Assembly: GCF_029439455.1 (NCBI RefSeq)
Contig: NZ_JAQFVG010000313.1
Location: 1 to 36,379, forward strand
DNA length: 36,379 bases
Direction: 5' to 3'
Source of the DNA: Caballeronia sp. BR00000012568055
GTDB taxonomy: Bacteria; Pseudomonadota; Gammaproteobacteria; Burkholderiales; Burkholderiaceae
Made by a program: the position numbers and the translations under genes. This document shows, piece after piece, positions 1 through 8,987 of the stretch. The notes under the pieces were generated by a model, which saw only the letters and a program-made list of their open reading frames with translations, was not told where the DNA came from and did no database searches. The first letter of the stretch is position 1. The number at the start of each line of letters is the position of its first letter.

Positions 1-2
1 CG

Positions 3-200
3 TTGATTAGCGCGGAAAGGTTGGCGGATTGTCGGAGGATGGAGGAGGCGCGGATGCGCCAGCTATTGATGCAGGATGCAGTGCAGGCGTTGAAGAGTCT
101 GGAGACGCATGGAGCACGCGACGCCCGCGAGGTCATGGCTGAAATCCGAACGAGGCGGGCCGCCGAGCGGGAAAAAAATGGGGAGGCCACTCGTGAATGA
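3..200 (+). CDS. Probable antitoxin of a ParE-type toxin-antitoxin pair, 5' end outside the window
   Basis: The reading frame is open to the left edge, so the true start probably lies upstream; a TTG at position 3 is the first possible start seen. The visible 65 residues are short, highly charged and mostly helical, with many Arg, Glu and Met residues, as expected for the C-terminal toxin-binding tail of a small antitoxin. I do not recognise the family: no ParD-type ribbon-helix-helix is visible, though it could be cut off. The stop codon overlaps the start of the ParE-like toxin by a few bases, the usual translational coupling of antitoxin and toxin. The function is therefore inferred from position and size, not from a motif. 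Confidence 0.5.
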   Translation: MISAERLADCRRMEEARMRQLLMQDAVQALKSLETHGARDAREVMAEIRTRRAAEREKNGEATRE

Positions 201-546
201 CGAACGCAGACCCGCCATTGTTTTGTGTGCGCCGACCTTCGAAGCGCGACTCGTGGATATCGAACGCTATTGGCATCGGGTCGGGCATCCGGAGAGCTTC
301 GATCGACTGTCGGCGCTGATCGATGACAAGCTCGTGCCTTTGCTTGCTCGCTTCCCGGCCATCGGACGTCACTTCCTGTCGCTCGTGGACGAGATGTTAG
401 GGCCGATGGACCGCGCAGCATTGCGTGAAGTTGTATTCGACGACTACGTAGTCCTATACCGATTTACGGAAGAAACCGTGGAGCTTCTCACGCTTCGGCA
501 TACGAAGGAAACGCTGTTTAAACTGCCGGAGCAGTCCATCCCCTAA
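193..546 (+). CDS. RelE/ParE-family toxin
   Basis: This is a 117-residue basic protein with the ParE-like pattern: an N-terminal strand (PAIVLCAPTFEARL), a helix with IERYW, a long helix around DDKLVPLLARFPAIGRH, and C-terminal strands DYVVLYRF and VELLTLRH. ParE toxins typically target DNA gyrase, while RelE relatives cut mRNA on the ribosome; the sequence does not decide between them. The GTG start at 193 is preferred over the ATGs at 109 and 178 because GGGAGG at 181-186 sits at good ribosome-binding distance, and because it overlaps the antitoxin stop (198-200) by eight bases. The gene is convergent with the riboflavin synthase gene. It looks intact, with no frameshift or missing end. Confidence 0.8.
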   Translation: MNDERRPAIVLCAPTFEARLVDIERYWHRVGHPESFDRLSALIDDKLVPLLARFPAIGRHFLSLVDEMLGPMDRAALREVVFDDYVVLYRFTEETVELLTLRHTKETLFKLPEQSIP

Positions 547-563
547 CGATTTGGCGTAAAGAC

Positions 564-591
564 AAAACGCGTCGTGCCCTCACGACGCGTT
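564..591 (-). terminator. Intrinsic terminator overlapping the riboflavin synthase stop codon
   Basis: An 11-bp perfect stem (66-76 pairing with 81-91 within positions 566-591) closes a CCCT loop. On the minus strand it is followed by TTTTG. The stem contains the last codons and stop of the riboflavin synthase gene. It separates the convergent toxin and riboflavin transcripts. Confidence 0.7.
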
Positions 592-1194
592 CATCATCCT
601 CTCGACATACCGTGCGATCAGATCAATCTCCAGATTGACCTTCTTCCCCGCAGCCAGCGCTTTAAGCGTCGTCACTTCGACCGTATGCGGAATGAGGTTG
701 ATTGAAAACTCGCAGCCATTGGCGCTATCGCTGACTGAATTGACCGTCAGACTGACGCCATTCACCGTCACCGAACCCTTATAAGCGAGATATTTGCCGA
801 TGTCTTTAGGCGCGACGATCCGCAACTCATGCGATTCCCCCACACGCTCGAATCGCGATACCGTGCCCAGCCCATCCACGTGCCCCGACACGAGATGCCC
901 GCCCAATCGATCATGCGCACGCAGCGCTTTCTCCAGATTGACTTCCGCACCTGCGTCGCCCAAACCGACGGTTTTATTAAGGCTTTCGCGCGAGACATCG
1001 ACATCGAACGAATCGGCGGTCTTTTGAATGACCGTCATGCACGCGCCCTGAATGGCGATGCTGTCGCCCAATTCGACATCAGCGAGATCGAGACCGCCTG
1101 CGGCAACGGTCAGACGCACGCCCGCTTCCGGCTCCGAACCCAGCGCCGTGACTTTCTCGATACGGCCCAGCGCCGTGACAATTCCTGTGAACAT
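580..1194 (-). CDS. ribE: Riboflavin synthase, alpha subunit
   Basis: The protein converts two molecules of 6,7-dimethyl-8-ribityllumazine into riboflavin and the pyrimidinedione precursor, the last step of vitamin B2 synthesis in the cytoplasm. It has 204 residues, the normal length, and the hallmark N-terminus MFTGIV. Two lumazine-binding barrels are visible: residues about 1-97 (with GACMTV near 50) and about 98-195 (with SGHVDGLG near 103 and the repeated VNGVSLTV near 145). It follows ribD by 27 bases and ends in a terminator, so it is the last gene of a hemL-ribD-ribE transcript. The lumazine synthase and ribBA genes are not next to it in this window; the neighbouring locus on that side is a toxin-antitoxin pair. 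Confidence 0.95.
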   Translation of the reverse strand: MFTGIVTALGRIEKVTALGSEPEAGVRLTVAAGGLDLADVELGDSIAIQGACMTVIQKTADSFDVDVSRESLNKTVGLGDAGAEVNLEKALRAHDRLGGHLVSGHVDGLGTVSRFERVGESHELRIVAPKDIGKYLAYKGSVTVNGVSLTVNSVSDSANGCEFSINLIPHTVEVTTLKALAAGKKVNLEIDLIARYVERMMNAS

Positions 1195-1221
1195 CGGATG
1201 CGTTCCTTTATGAGCGATGGA

Positions 1222-2346
1222 TCAGCGCAACTCGTTCGTCACGCTCTTGGCTTCGGCGAAGCGCGCAAGAATGCGCAGATCGTCCCCAAGCCGGTCGATA
1301 CGGTGAAACTTCAGATGCGGCCGCGCTTCCAGCGTCGCGGGCGGTGCGAAATCGAACATGCCGGGCGCGCTGCCAAGCAGACTCGGCGCGAGATAGATCA
1401 GCAGTTCATCGACGCAGCTTTCACGTATCAGCGAGCCATTGAGCTTGTGCCCGGCTTCCACATGCAATTCGTTGATGCCGCGATCTGCCAGTGCCGTGAG
1501 CATCGCGGGAAGATCGACCTTGCCATGTTCGTTGGCAAGCTCGATCAGCTCAGCGCCGCGTTCGCGCAAGACGTCGATGCGCGCCGGATCGGCGTCGGCG
1601 GAATGGAAAATCCACGTCGGCGCGCCATCCAGAATGCGCGCGTTTTCCGGCACGTCGAGGCGGCTGTCGATCAACACGCGCTGCGGCTGGCGCGGCGTAT
1701 CGATCGCGCGCACGGTCAGTTGCGGATCGTCCTCACGCACCGTGCCGATGCCCGTCAGAATCGCGCAGGCGCGGGCGCGCCAGGCGTGGCCATCGGCGCG
1801 GGCGTCTTCGCCGGTGATCCACTGGCTTTCGCCCGATGGCAAACCGGTGCGGCCATCCAGCGTCGCCGCGACCTTCATCCGCACCCACGGACGCCGCCGC
1901 GTCATGCGCGACACGAAGCCGATATTCATCTCATGCGCTTCATTCGACAACAAACCGCATCGCACGTCGATACCCGCATCGCGCAACATGGTCAAACCGC
2001 GACCCGATACGGACGGGTTCGGATCTTCCATCGCGGCGATCACCTTCTCGACGCGCGCGTCGATCAGCGCGTGCGCGCACGGCGGCGTGCGGCCGAAGTG
2101 GCTGCACGGCTCAAGCGTGACGTACGCGGTCGCGCCGCGCGGGTCTTTTCCGCGCGCACGCGCATCCTTCAAAGCCTGCACTTCGGCGTGATCCTGACCG
2201 GCCGGTTGCGTAAAACCCATGCCGATCACTTCGCCGTTCTTGACCAGCACACAGCCGACGCGCGGATTCGGCGTGGTCGTGTACATGCCTTTCGATGCGA
2301 GCGCCAGCGCGCGCTCCATATGCGTGAAGTCGGTTTGCGAGAACAT
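1222..2346 (-). CDS. ribD: Bifunctional riboflavin biosynthesis deaminase/reductase RibD
   Basis: RibD deaminates 2,5-diamino-6-ribosylamino-pyrimidinone 5'-phosphate and then reduces the ribosyl side chain with NADPH. The 374 residues match a full two-domain enzyme. The N-terminal cytidine-deaminase-type domain (about 1-145) shows the zinc site H53-A-E55 and P80-C81 through C90. The C-terminal dihydrofolate-reductase-like domain starts near 150 (PWVRMKVAATLDGRTGL) and contains SQWITG, a substrate-contact motif of this family. It starts 24 bases after the hemL stop and is followed by ribE after 27 bases, so the three are probably cotranscribed. No FMN riboswitch was recognised upstream of it. 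Confidence 0.95.
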   Translation of the reverse strand: MFSQTDFTHMERALALASKGMYTTTPNPRVGCVLVKNGEVIGMGFTQPAGQDHAEVQALKDARARGKDPRGATAYVTLEPCSHFGRTPPCAHALIDARVEKVIAAMEDPNPSVSGRGLTMLRDAGIDVRCGLLSNEAHEMNIGFVSRMTRRRPWVRMKVAATLDGRTGLPSGESQWITGEDARADGHAWRARACAILTGIGTVREDDPQLTVRAIDTPRQPQRVLIDSRLDVPENARILDGAPTWIFHSADADPARIDVLRERGAELIELANEHGKVDLPAMLTALADRGINELHVEAGHKLNGSLIRESCVDELLIYLAPSLLGSAPGMFDFAPPATLEARPHLKFHRIDRLGDDLRILARFAEAKSVTNELR

Positions 2347-2370
2347 CGCGGCGGCCCGTGTGTGGCGGCG

Positions 2371-3654
2371 TTAAGCCGCGAGCGACGCGAACGCGCCGCG
2401 TGCCGCTTCGAGCGTCGCGTCGATGATGGCGTCGTCGTGGGCGCTGGAGACGAAGCCCGCTTCGAACGCGGACGGCGCGAAGTACACGCCGGCATCGAGC
2501 ATCGCGTGGAAGAAGGTGTTGAAGCGTTTCGTGTCGCCTTGCTGGATTTGCGCGAAGCTCTCCGGAACCTGATCCATGAAGTAGAGGCCGAACATGCCGC
2601 CGATCGAATCGGCGGAGAAGGGCACCTTTGCGTCCTTCGCCACGCGGACGAGGCCATCGACGAGTTTGCGCGTTTGCTTCGCCAGATCGTCATAGAAGCC
2701 GGGCCGCTGAATCAGTTGCAGCGTCTTCAGGCCCGCAGCGACCGCGATCGGATTGCCCGACAGCGTGCCCGCCTGATACACACCGCCGAGCGGCGCGAGA
2801 TGCGCCATGATGTCGCGACGTCCGCCGAACGCGGCCGCCGGCATGCCGCCGCCGATTACCTTGCCCAGACACGTCAGGTCCGGCGTGATGCCGTAGACCT
2901 GCTGCGCGCCGCCGAGCGCGACGCGGAAGCCGCACATCACTTCATCGAAAATCAGCACGGAGCCGTATTCGGTGCAGCGCTCGCGCATCGCGTTCAAAAA
3001 CTCGGGCGTGGCGCGCACGAGGTTCATATTGCCCGCCACCGGCTCGACGATCACCGAAGCAATCTCATTGCCGAACGCCGCGAACGCCTCGTTCAATTGC
3101 TCGACGTTGTTGTATTCGAGCACCGTCGTATGTTTGGCGATATCCGCCGGCACGCCCGCCGAAGTCGGATTGCCGAAGGTCAGCAAGCCGGACCCCGCCT
3201 TCACCAGCAAGCTGTCCGCGTGCCCGTGATAACACCCTTCGAACTTGATGATGCGGCTGCGGTTCGTGAAGCCGCGCGCCAGACGCAGCGCGCTCATGGT
3301 CGCCTCGGTGCCGCTCGACACCATGCGCACCTGTTCGATCGACGGCACCAGCTTGCAGATTTCCTCGGCGATCTCGATTTCCGCTTCCGTCGGCGCACCG
3401 AAGGAAAAACCATTGGCCAGCACGCGCTGCACGGCATCAAGCACTTCAGGATGAACGTGGCCGACGATCATCGGGCCCCACGAACCGATGTAGTCGATAT
3501 AGCGCTTGCCATCGGCGTCCCAGAAATACGGGCCTTGCGCGCGCTCGATAAAACGCGGCGTGCCGCCGACCGAGCGGAACGCGCGCACCGGCGAATTGAC
3601 GCCGCCGGGAATGGTCTGCTGAGCGCGTTCGAAAAGAGCTTGATTCTTGGACAT
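2371..3654 (-). CDS. hemL: Glutamate-1-semialdehyde 2,1-aminomutase
   Basis: This PLP enzyme moves the amino group of glutamate-1-semialdehyde to give 5-aminolevulinate, the C5 route to haem. The start at [12 protein letters not shown] (ATG at 3654) gives 427 residues, the usual family length; the frame is open further upstream but that extension is low-complexity and unlike the family. Visible motifs include [12 protein letters not shown] near 15-26, [12 protein letters not shown] near 113 (phosphate contact), the cofactor aspartate in [10 protein letters not shown] (D237) and the PLP lysine K265 in [11 protein letters not shown]. It is the first gene of a likely operon with ribD and ribE. 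The 152-base region upstream, to the EVE-like gene, should hold the promoter, though I cannot assign boxes with confidence. Confidence 0.95.
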   Translation of the reverse strand: MSKNQALFERAQQTIPGGVNSPVRAFRSVGGTPRFIERAQGPYFWDADGKRYIDYIGSWGPMIVGHVHPEVLDAVQRVLANGFSFGAPTEAEIEIAEEICKLVPSIEQVRMVSSGTEATMSALRLARGFTNRSRIIKFEGCYHGHADSLLVKAGSGLLTFGNPTSAGVPADIAKHTTVLEYNNVEQLNEAFAAFGNEIASVIVEPVAGNMNLVRATPEFLNAMRERCTEYGSVLIFDEVMCGFRVALGGAQQVYGITPDLTCLGKVIGGGMPAAAFGGRRDIMAHLAPLGGVYQAGTLSGNPIAVAAGLKTLQLIQRPGFYDDLAKQTRKLVDGLVRVAKDAKVPFSADSIGGMFGLYFMDQVPESFAQIQQGDTKRFNTFFHAMLDAGVYFAPSAFEAGFVSSAHDDAIIDATLEAARGAFASLAA

Positions 3655-3806
3655 GGATGGAGGCCTGCGCGTGAAGTTGGATGCGCTCGCGCGGTTGGGA
3701 CAGGGGCGCTTAAGACCGCCCGTCCGGCGCGAGAAAGATGCCTCAAATTGTACCGGAGTCGTTTCAAACGGTCCGCAGCGGCCGGGCGTTCGCTGTTCGT
3801 TCCCTG

Positions 3807-4250
3807 TTATTCGGGCCGCGCCGTGCGTGCGCGCCACAACTTTTCCAGCGCGCCCTCGGCCATCGGTTTGATCAGCATGCCGGACATTTGCGCATCCCAC
3901 GTCTGGACGGAGAACGGATGGGCGCGCAGTTCATCGCGCGTGACGACGACCTGCTCGTGGGCATCGACGAGAAAGTCGTAGGTAAAGTCGATGCACAGCC
4001 GATAACCGCGTTTGCTGCCCGCATCCGGCACTTCGTAAGGCGCGCGCGTCACATAGCCCGATGCAAACACGCCCTTCGGCTCCTGCGATACGCGATGCAC
4101 GAACACGCGATCCCGCGGCAGCAGGCCGCGCGCGGTGCCGCAGCCCCAGACATCGGTGACGGCTTCGCCTGCGGCGACGCGTCGCGCGAAGTCGGGCAGT
4201 TCGGGCCACGGCCACTTTTTGGGGCTCCAGATCAGCAGGAAAGCGGTCAT
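3807..4250 (-). CDS. EVE/PUA-like domain protein, function unknown
   Basis: The 147-residue protein begins [18 protein letters not shown] and continues with a W-G-C-G segment, a GDRVFVHR strand and GVFASGYVT. This pattern resembles the small EVE/PUA-fold domain often found in front of HNH endonucleases, where it is thought to read modified bases. Here the domain stands alone: no HNH or other catalytic motif follows, and no nuclease lies beside it. It has no signal peptide or membrane segment, so it is probably cytoplasmic. It lies upstream of hemL on the same strand and is divergent from the Bcr/CflA gene. The family assignment comes from remembered sequence pattern only; a role in nucleic-acid recognition is inference. 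Confidence 0.6.
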   Translation of the reverse strand: MTAFLLIWSPKKWPWPELPDFARRVAAGEAVTDVWGCGTARGLLPRDRVFVHRVSQEPKGVFASGYVTRAPYEVPDAGSKRGYRLCIDFTYDFLVDAHEQVVVTRDELRAHPFSVQTWDAQMSGMLIKPMAEGALEKLWRARTARPE

Positions 4251-4369
4251 TGCATCGTTAGACAGAGGAAAAAACCGAGCTTAGCGCAAGAACGAAACAC
4301 AGGGCCGGATCGCGGAAAACCGTCGCGTACAATGCGAAAGCCTGTCAAAAAGCTTCTATCTCATATTCC

Positions 4370-5581
4370 ATGTCCGACACCGCCCGCCGCAGCCCCGACG
4401 CCCGCCTGATCCTGTTGCTCGGCGCGCTCGCCGCGTGCGGCCCCTTGTCGATCGATATGTATCTGCCGAGCCTGCCGTCGCTGGCGGCGTCGTTCGGCGC
4501 GAGTCCCGCCGCCGCGCAGGGCACGCTTACCAGCTTTATGTTCGGCTTCTCGTTCGGCATGCTGCTGTACGGCCCGATGTCCGATGCCTACGGTCGGCGT
4601 CCGGTTTTGCTCGGCGGTATCGCGCTGTACGCGCTGGCGAGCATCGGCTGCGCAGTGGCGTTTTCGATCGATGCGCTCGTCTTCGTGCGCTTCCTGCAAG
4701 CGCTCGGTGCGGGCGCGGCGTCGGTGCTCGCCCGCGCGATCGCCCGCGACGCCCACGCGCCCGCCGACGCCGCCCGCGTGCTGTCGATGCTCTCCATCGT
4801 CACATCGATCGGACCGTTGCTCGCGCCGCTGATCGGCGGGCAATTGCTGCTGCTGGGCGGTTGGCGCGTGGTGTTTATCGCGCTGACGCTGTTCGGTGCG
4901 GTGTGCGCCGTGACGGCGTTTTTGCGCGTGCCGGAAACGTGGCCGAAGGAAAAGCGCGCAAGCGCGGCGGTCGGCAAATCGTTCGCGGCTTACGGCCACC
5001 TGCTGACCGATCCCGTGACCTGGGGCCACATGATGTGCGGCGGCATGGCCTTCGCGTCGATGTTCGCGTACATCACGGCGACGCCGTTCGTCTATATCGA
5101 CTACTTCCACGTGAAGCCGCAGTACTACGGGCTGCTGTTCGGGCTGAATATCGTCGGCATCATCTCGTTCAATGTGATGAATACGAAGCTGGTCGGTCGC
5201 CTCGGCGCGATGAAGATGATTTCGATTGCCTCGTTCGTCAGCGTGGTGGCGGCGCTCGCGGTCGCGCTCGTCGCGTTGACGGGTTTTGGCGGACTGTGGT
5301 CGATCGTCGTCTGCCTGTTCTTCGTGGTCGGCGTGGTCGGTTTGCTGTCGGCGAATTGCACGACGGAGCTGATGCATCGCTATCCGAAGAACGCGGGCGC
5401 GGCCGCCGCCGTGTTCGGTGCGATGCAGCTTGCGTTAGGCGCGCTCGCCAGTCTCGCCGTCGGCCTGTTTCACGATGTCTCGCCGCATGGCATGGGTATC
5501 GTGATCGGCGTGTGCGGGGTGCTGACCTTCGCGGGGCGCACGCTGGTGCTGCGTTCGCATGCGGCGCCCGTGAAAGTCTGA
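4370..5581 (+). CDS. Bcr/CflA family multidrug efflux transporter (MFS, 12 TM)
   Basis: The 403-residue protein is a drug:proton antiporter of the major facilitator superfamily in the inner membrane. It has about twelve hydrophobic segments. The N-terminal motif PLSIDMYLPSLP in TM1 is diagnostic of the Bcr/CflA branch (bicyclomycin, chloramphenicol and sulfonamide exporters). The MFS motif A follows TM2 as GPMSDAYGRRPVLL (near 67-80), and RFLQALGAGAASVLARAIARD marks TM4. The real substrate cannot be read from sequence. The start at 4370 follows a TACAAT box at 4328-4333 that could be its -10 element, with no clear -35. It ends 10 bases from the convergent S9 peptidase gene. Confidence 0.9.
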   Translation: MSDTARRSPDARLILLLGALAACGPLSIDMYLPSLPSLAASFGASPAAAQGTLTSFMFGFSFGMLLYGPMSDAYGRRPVLLGGIALYALASIGCAVAFSIDALVFVRFLQALGAGAASVLARAIARDAHAPADAARVLSMLSIVTSIGPLLAPLIGGQLLLLGGWRVVFIALTLFGAVCAVTAFLRVPETWPKEKRASAAVGKSFAAYGHLLTDPVTWGHMMCGGMAFASMFAYITATPFVYIDYFHVKPQYYGLLFGLNIVGIISFNVMNTKLVGRLGAMKMISIASFVSVVAALAVALVALTGFGGLWSIVVCLFFVVGVVGLLSANCTTELMHRYPKNAGAAAAVFGAMQLALGALASLAVGLFHDVSPHGMGIVIGVCGVLTFAGRTLVLRSHAAPVKV

Positions 5582-5591
5582 TCGAATCAAA

Positions 5592-7706
5592 TCAGAGCGG
5601 CCCGATCTTCATCGCAAGGAAAGTAAAGGCCGCCGCTTCCGCCTGCGCGACGGCTTCCGGCTCGACGCCCGCGCCATGTCCGCCTTCGCCGGTTTCCTGA
5701 TACCAGACATCCGCGTGGCCCTGCGCCTGCATCTTCGCGGCCATCTTGCGCGCGTGGCCGGGATGCACGCGATCATCCGTCGTTGATGACGTGAACAGCG
5801 CGGGCGGGTATTTCGCGTCCGCTTTCACGTTCTTATACGGCGAATAGTCGAGCAAATGGCGCAGATCGTCGGCATCGTCGGGATCGCCGTATTCGTCGAT
5901 CCACGATGCGCCCTGCAAGAGCTTGTGAAAGCGCGTCATATCCAGCAACGGCACTTCCGATAACACCGCGCCGAACAACTCGGGCCGTTGCACCAGACAC
6001 ACGCCGGTCAGCAGACCGCCGTTGCTGCCGCCGCGAATGGCGAGTTGCTTCGCCGTCGTCACGCCGCTGTCGATCAGCGCCTGCGCGACCGCGATGAAAT
6101 CATCGAAGGCGACTTGCCGGTTTTCTCGCAACGCCGCCTGATGCCACGCCGGCCCGAACTCGCCGCCGCCGCGAATATTGCCGACCGCGTACAAGCCGCC
6201 ACGCTCCAGCCACGCGATGCCGGTGGTCGCATCGTAATGCGGGTCGAGCGCGATCTCGAAGCCGCCGTAGCCGTACAAGAGGCAAGGGCGCGCGTGCGTT
6301 GCGTGCTCCACTTCGCGGCCGATCAGCCAGTACGGAATGCGCTCGCCATCGGGCGCGGTGGCGTGACGGCGCACGGCGGAGAGGCCGGTTGCATCGAATT
6401 GAGCGGGCAGGCGGGCGAGTAGCGTCCACGGTTCATCGCTCGATAAGTCGGCGTGGAACAGCGACGGCGGCATCAGAAAATGTTCGACGTGGATGAGCAC
6501 GGTGTCGTCGCGTTCGCCATCGATCGAATCGACCCAGCACTGGCTGGCTTCCGGCAGCTTGAATTCGCGCGCGTCCCACTCGCTTTTATCAGCCGATGGC
6601 GGCCGCATGAGCGTGACGCGCGGCGTGCCATCGTCCATTTGCGAGACGATCAGCCACTGCTTCGTGAAGTCGATGCCCGACAACACGCGCCGGTCGGACG
6701 GCTTGAACAACGCGGTGAACTCACGCGATCCGGCGAGAAACGCATCGCGCCGAATCACGCACAGCGCGCCCGGCGCATGCCGGCGGCCACCGACGTTCCA
6801 GTGCTTGCGCGGCGTAACGAACAGCCAGCCGTTCCAGTGATCGAGATCGACGTGCGTGGGCAGATCGTATTGCTGCCACGTGTTCGTCGATTCGTCGAGC
6901 CAGTAATTCAGCGTGTCGAAGAAGGACACCGCGCGCGAGGCGAGATGGAGCTTTTCCAGCGGATCGTAATCGACGCCGGCGGAGATATCGCGGCGTTCGC
7001 CTTCGAAGACGATGGGCGCATCCGCGAGCTTCGTGCCGCGCTTCCACTTGCGTGCGACGCGCGGCAGGCCCGACGTCGTGAGACTGTCGCTCTTTGCGTT
7101 GATCTTGCTGTCGTCCCAGCCGACGTACAGCGTATCGCGATCGATCCACGAGACATCGTGCTTGCCGACTTCCGACAGCGCGAAACCATCGTCGATAAAG
7201 CGCTTCGATGCGATATCGAATTCGCGGACGATCAGCGCATCCGATCCGCCCGGCGACAGCAGCACCAGCGCGCGATCCCACGTCGGATACAGCATGTCGA
7301 AGTCCGATAAAGCCCAACGGGTTTCATCGGCTTCATTGGTGTTGAGATCGAGCGCATCGACGTCGAGAATGAGTTCCCATTCGGGCGTCTGACTGGCGAG
7401 CCACGACGCCCACGGCGTGCGGCGCACGATGCCGAGCGGATGCTTGTCGTCCTGCCAGGTGTTATAGGCCCAATCGCCATATCGCTCGCAACTGACGATG
7501 CGCTCGTCCGACGTGTAGGCTTTTTCCAGCCGCGCAGCCAATGCGCGCGCGTCCGGCGTGCTGCCGAATGCGGCTTCGGTGCGGCGGTTCTGAGCATCGA
7601 TCCAGCGCTGGACGTGGGCATCGTCGAGTGCTTCGAGGCCGATGAAAGGATCGGTTTCCCTGGCGAGAGGCCAGTTCAGGTCCGGGTGCGTATCGAGAAA
7701 AGTCAT
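5592..7706 (-). CDS. S9 family prolyl oligopeptidase-type serine peptidase
   Basis: The likely start at MTFLDTHPDLNWPL (ATG at 7706) gives 704 residues, a usual length for this family; the upstream extension of the frame runs through a terminator and is not coding. The N-terminal part (about 1-435) has the spacing of the seven-bladed propeller that filters short peptides. The C-terminal alpha/beta hydrolase (about 440-704) carries the triad: Ser561 in RGGSNGGLL, an Asp in TTDDRVHP (644/645) and His677 in GEGGHGAG. The family cleaves short peptides after proline; the relatives closest in feel are annotated as prolyl oligopeptidases. No signal peptide is visible, so a cytoplasmic location is expected. 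It appears monocistronic. Confidence 0.9.
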   Translation of the reverse strand: MTFLDTHPDLNWPLARETDPFIGLEALDDAHVQRWIDAQNRRTEAAFGSTPDARALAARLEKAYTSDERIVSCERYGDWAYNTWQDDKHPLGIVRRTPWASWLASQTPEWELILDVDALDLNTNEADETRWALSDFDMLYPTWDRALVLLSPGGSDALIVREFDIASKRFIDDGFALSEVGKHDVSWIDRDTLYVGWDDSKINAKSDSLTTSGLPRVARKWKRGTKLADAPIVFEGERRDISAGVDYDPLEKLHLASRAVSFFDTLNYWLDESTNTWQQYDLPTHVDLDHWNGWLFVTPRKHWNVGGRRHAPGALCVIRRDAFLAGSREFTALFKPSDRRVLSGIDFTKQWLIVSQMDDGTPRVTLMRPPSADKSEWDAREFKLPEASQCWVDSIDGERDDTVLIHVEHFLMPPSLFHADLSSDEPWTLLARLPAQFDATGLSAVRRHATAPDGERIPYWLIGREVEHATHARPCLLYGYGGFEIALDPHYDATTGIAWLERGGLYAVGNIRGGGEFGPAWHQAALRENRQVAFDDFIAVAQALIDSGVTTAKQLAIRGGSNGGLLTGVCLVQRPELFGAVLSEVPLLDMTRFHKLLQGASWIDEYGDPDDADDLRHLLDYSPYKNVKADAKYPPALFTSSTTDDRVHPGHARKMAAKMQAQGHADVWYQETGEGGHGAGVEPEAVAQAEAAAFTFLAMKIGPL

Positions 7707-7764
7707 AGGGCGTAGCGGAATCGAAATGCAATACGCCGATTGTGCCAGCCGCCGCGTCCCCAAT

Positions 7765-7794
7765 GAAAAACGCCACGGTGTGAGCCGTGGCGTT
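7765..7794 (-). terminator. Intrinsic terminator of the sugar ABC transporter operon
   Basis: A perfect 10-bp stem (7769-7778 with 7785-7794), six-base loop and a minus-strand TTTTT tract (7766-7770). It lies 28 bases after the ATPase gene stop and just upstream of the S9 peptidase start, isolating the two units. Confidence 0.85.
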
Positions 7795-7821
7795 GATAAG
7801 CAAAGCTGTCCGCTTAAGCCA

Positions 7822-8940
7822 TTAAGCCAGCCGTTCTTCCGACTTCGGATCGAACAACACGGCCTTCGATACATCGAACAACAGCGTCATATTCGTCAAC
7901 GGCTGCGGATTCGATGCCGGGTGCACGCGCGACACGATGCGCTTGCCGTTCACTTGCGCGAACACCAGCGTGTCCGGCCCGGTCGGCTCGATCACATCGA
8001 CTTTCACTTCGATCGGCTGCAGGCTCGCATCCGCGACGTTGTGCGCGCTGCGCGAATCGGTGATGCGCTCCGGACGCAAGCCGAGAATCACGTCCTGTCC
8101 GACCTTGCTGCGCAGCTTCGCTGCATCGAACGGCAGATTCAGCACCTTTTGCGACACACCCGTGTCGATCTGCAAGCCGACGCCCGAACCCGCATCCACC
8201 AGCTTGCCGGTGATGAAGTTCATCGGCGGCGCGCCGATAAAGCCCGCGACGAAAAGGTTGGACGGCGAGTCGTAGATTTCCTGCGGCGCGCCGAACTGCT
8301 GCACGATACCGTCCTTCATCACCGCGATCCGGTCGCCCAGCGTCATCGCTTCGATCTGATCGTGCGTCACGTACACGATGGTCGTGCCCAGACGCTGATG
8401 CAGCAGCTTGATTTCCGAACGCATTTCGATACGCAGCTTGGCATCGAGATTGGAGAGCGGTTCATCGAACAGGAACATGACCGGATCGCGGGCGAGCGCG
8501 CGGCCCATTGCTACGCGCTGACGCTGACCGCCCGACAACTGGCCCGGCTTGCGATCCAGCAAATGCTGAATCTGCAGCGTATCCGACACGCGATCGACGA
8601 TCTTCTTCTGCTCGTCCTTCGGCACCTTGCGGATATTCAGCCCGAAGGAGATGTTGTCGCGCACGCTCATGGAAGGGTAGAGCGCGTACGACTGGAACAC
8701 CATCGCGATATCGCGGTCTTTCGGCGACAGGTCGTTGACCGTCTTGCCGTCGATCATGATGTCGCCCTTGGTCACGGTCTCCAGCCCCGCGATCATATTC
8801 AGCAAGGTCGATTTGCCGCAGCCCGAGCCGCCGACGAGGATCAGAAACTGTCCGTCCTCGATATCGATATTGACGCCCTTGAGAACCGGCACCCCGTTCG
8901 GGTAGGTCTTGTACACGTCACGGATGGAAAGGCTTGCCAT
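7822..8940 (-). CDS. gtsD: Sugar ABC transporter ATPase (MalK/UgpC family)
   Basis: This is the ATP-hydrolysing subunit of a carbohydrate importer. The 372 residues have the MalK layout: nucleotide-binding domain 1-235 with Walker A GGSGCGKST (37-45), Q-loop FQSYALYP, signature LSGGQRQRVAMGRAL, Walker B FLFDEPLSNLDAKLR and the H-loop VTHDQ. A C-terminal regulatory OB-like domain follows (about 236-372). The gene is last in the order binding protein, two permeases, ATPase, the same content as the Pseudomonas glucose transporter gtsABCD; automatic annotation would probably call it UgpC. Divergent linkage to zwf-pgl-glk/hexR supports glucose or a similar hexose over glycerol phosphate. A 47-base spacer separates it from gtsC, and a terminator follows. 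Confidence 0.9.
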   Translation of the reverse strand: MASLSIRDVYKTYPNGVPVLKGVNIDIEDGQFLILVGGSGCGKSTLLNMIAGLETVTKGDIMIDGKTVNDLSPKDRDIAMVFQSYALYPSMSVRDNISFGLNIRKVPKDEQKKIVDRVSDTLQIQHLLDRKPGQLSGGQRQRVAMGRALARDPVMFLFDEPLSNLDAKLRIEMRSEIKLLHQRLGTTIVYVTHDQIEAMTLGDRIAVMKDGIVQQFGAPQEIYDSPSNLFVAGFIGAPPMNFITGKLVDAGSGVGLQIDTGVSQKVLNLPFDAAKLRSKVGQDVILGLRPERITDSRSAHNVADASLQPIEVKVDVIEPTGPDTLVFAQVNGKRIVSRVHPASNPQPLTNMTLLFDVSKAVLFDPKSEERLA

Positions 8941-8987
8941 TGTGAATCCTTTATCTCTTAGTCGGAGCTTGTCCGCTCGTTGCCCGA

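Noticed and set aside
2347..3806. FMN riboswitch upstream of the riboflavin genes
   Set aside because: Only 24 bases separate hemL and ribD, and the 152 bases before hemL show none of the conserved riboswitch core that I could recognise.
829..3981. A 1050-codon open frame on the plus strand
   Set aside because: It lies wholly opposite ribE, ribD and hemL, and its product is Arg/His-rich without domains. It is a GC-bias shadow of well-recognised genes.
4361..5377. A 338-codon minus-strand frame and a 421-codon plus-strand frame over the Bcr/CflA gene
   Set aside because: Both give low-complexity Arg/His/Ala-rich products and overlap a clear 12-TM transporter with MFS motifs.
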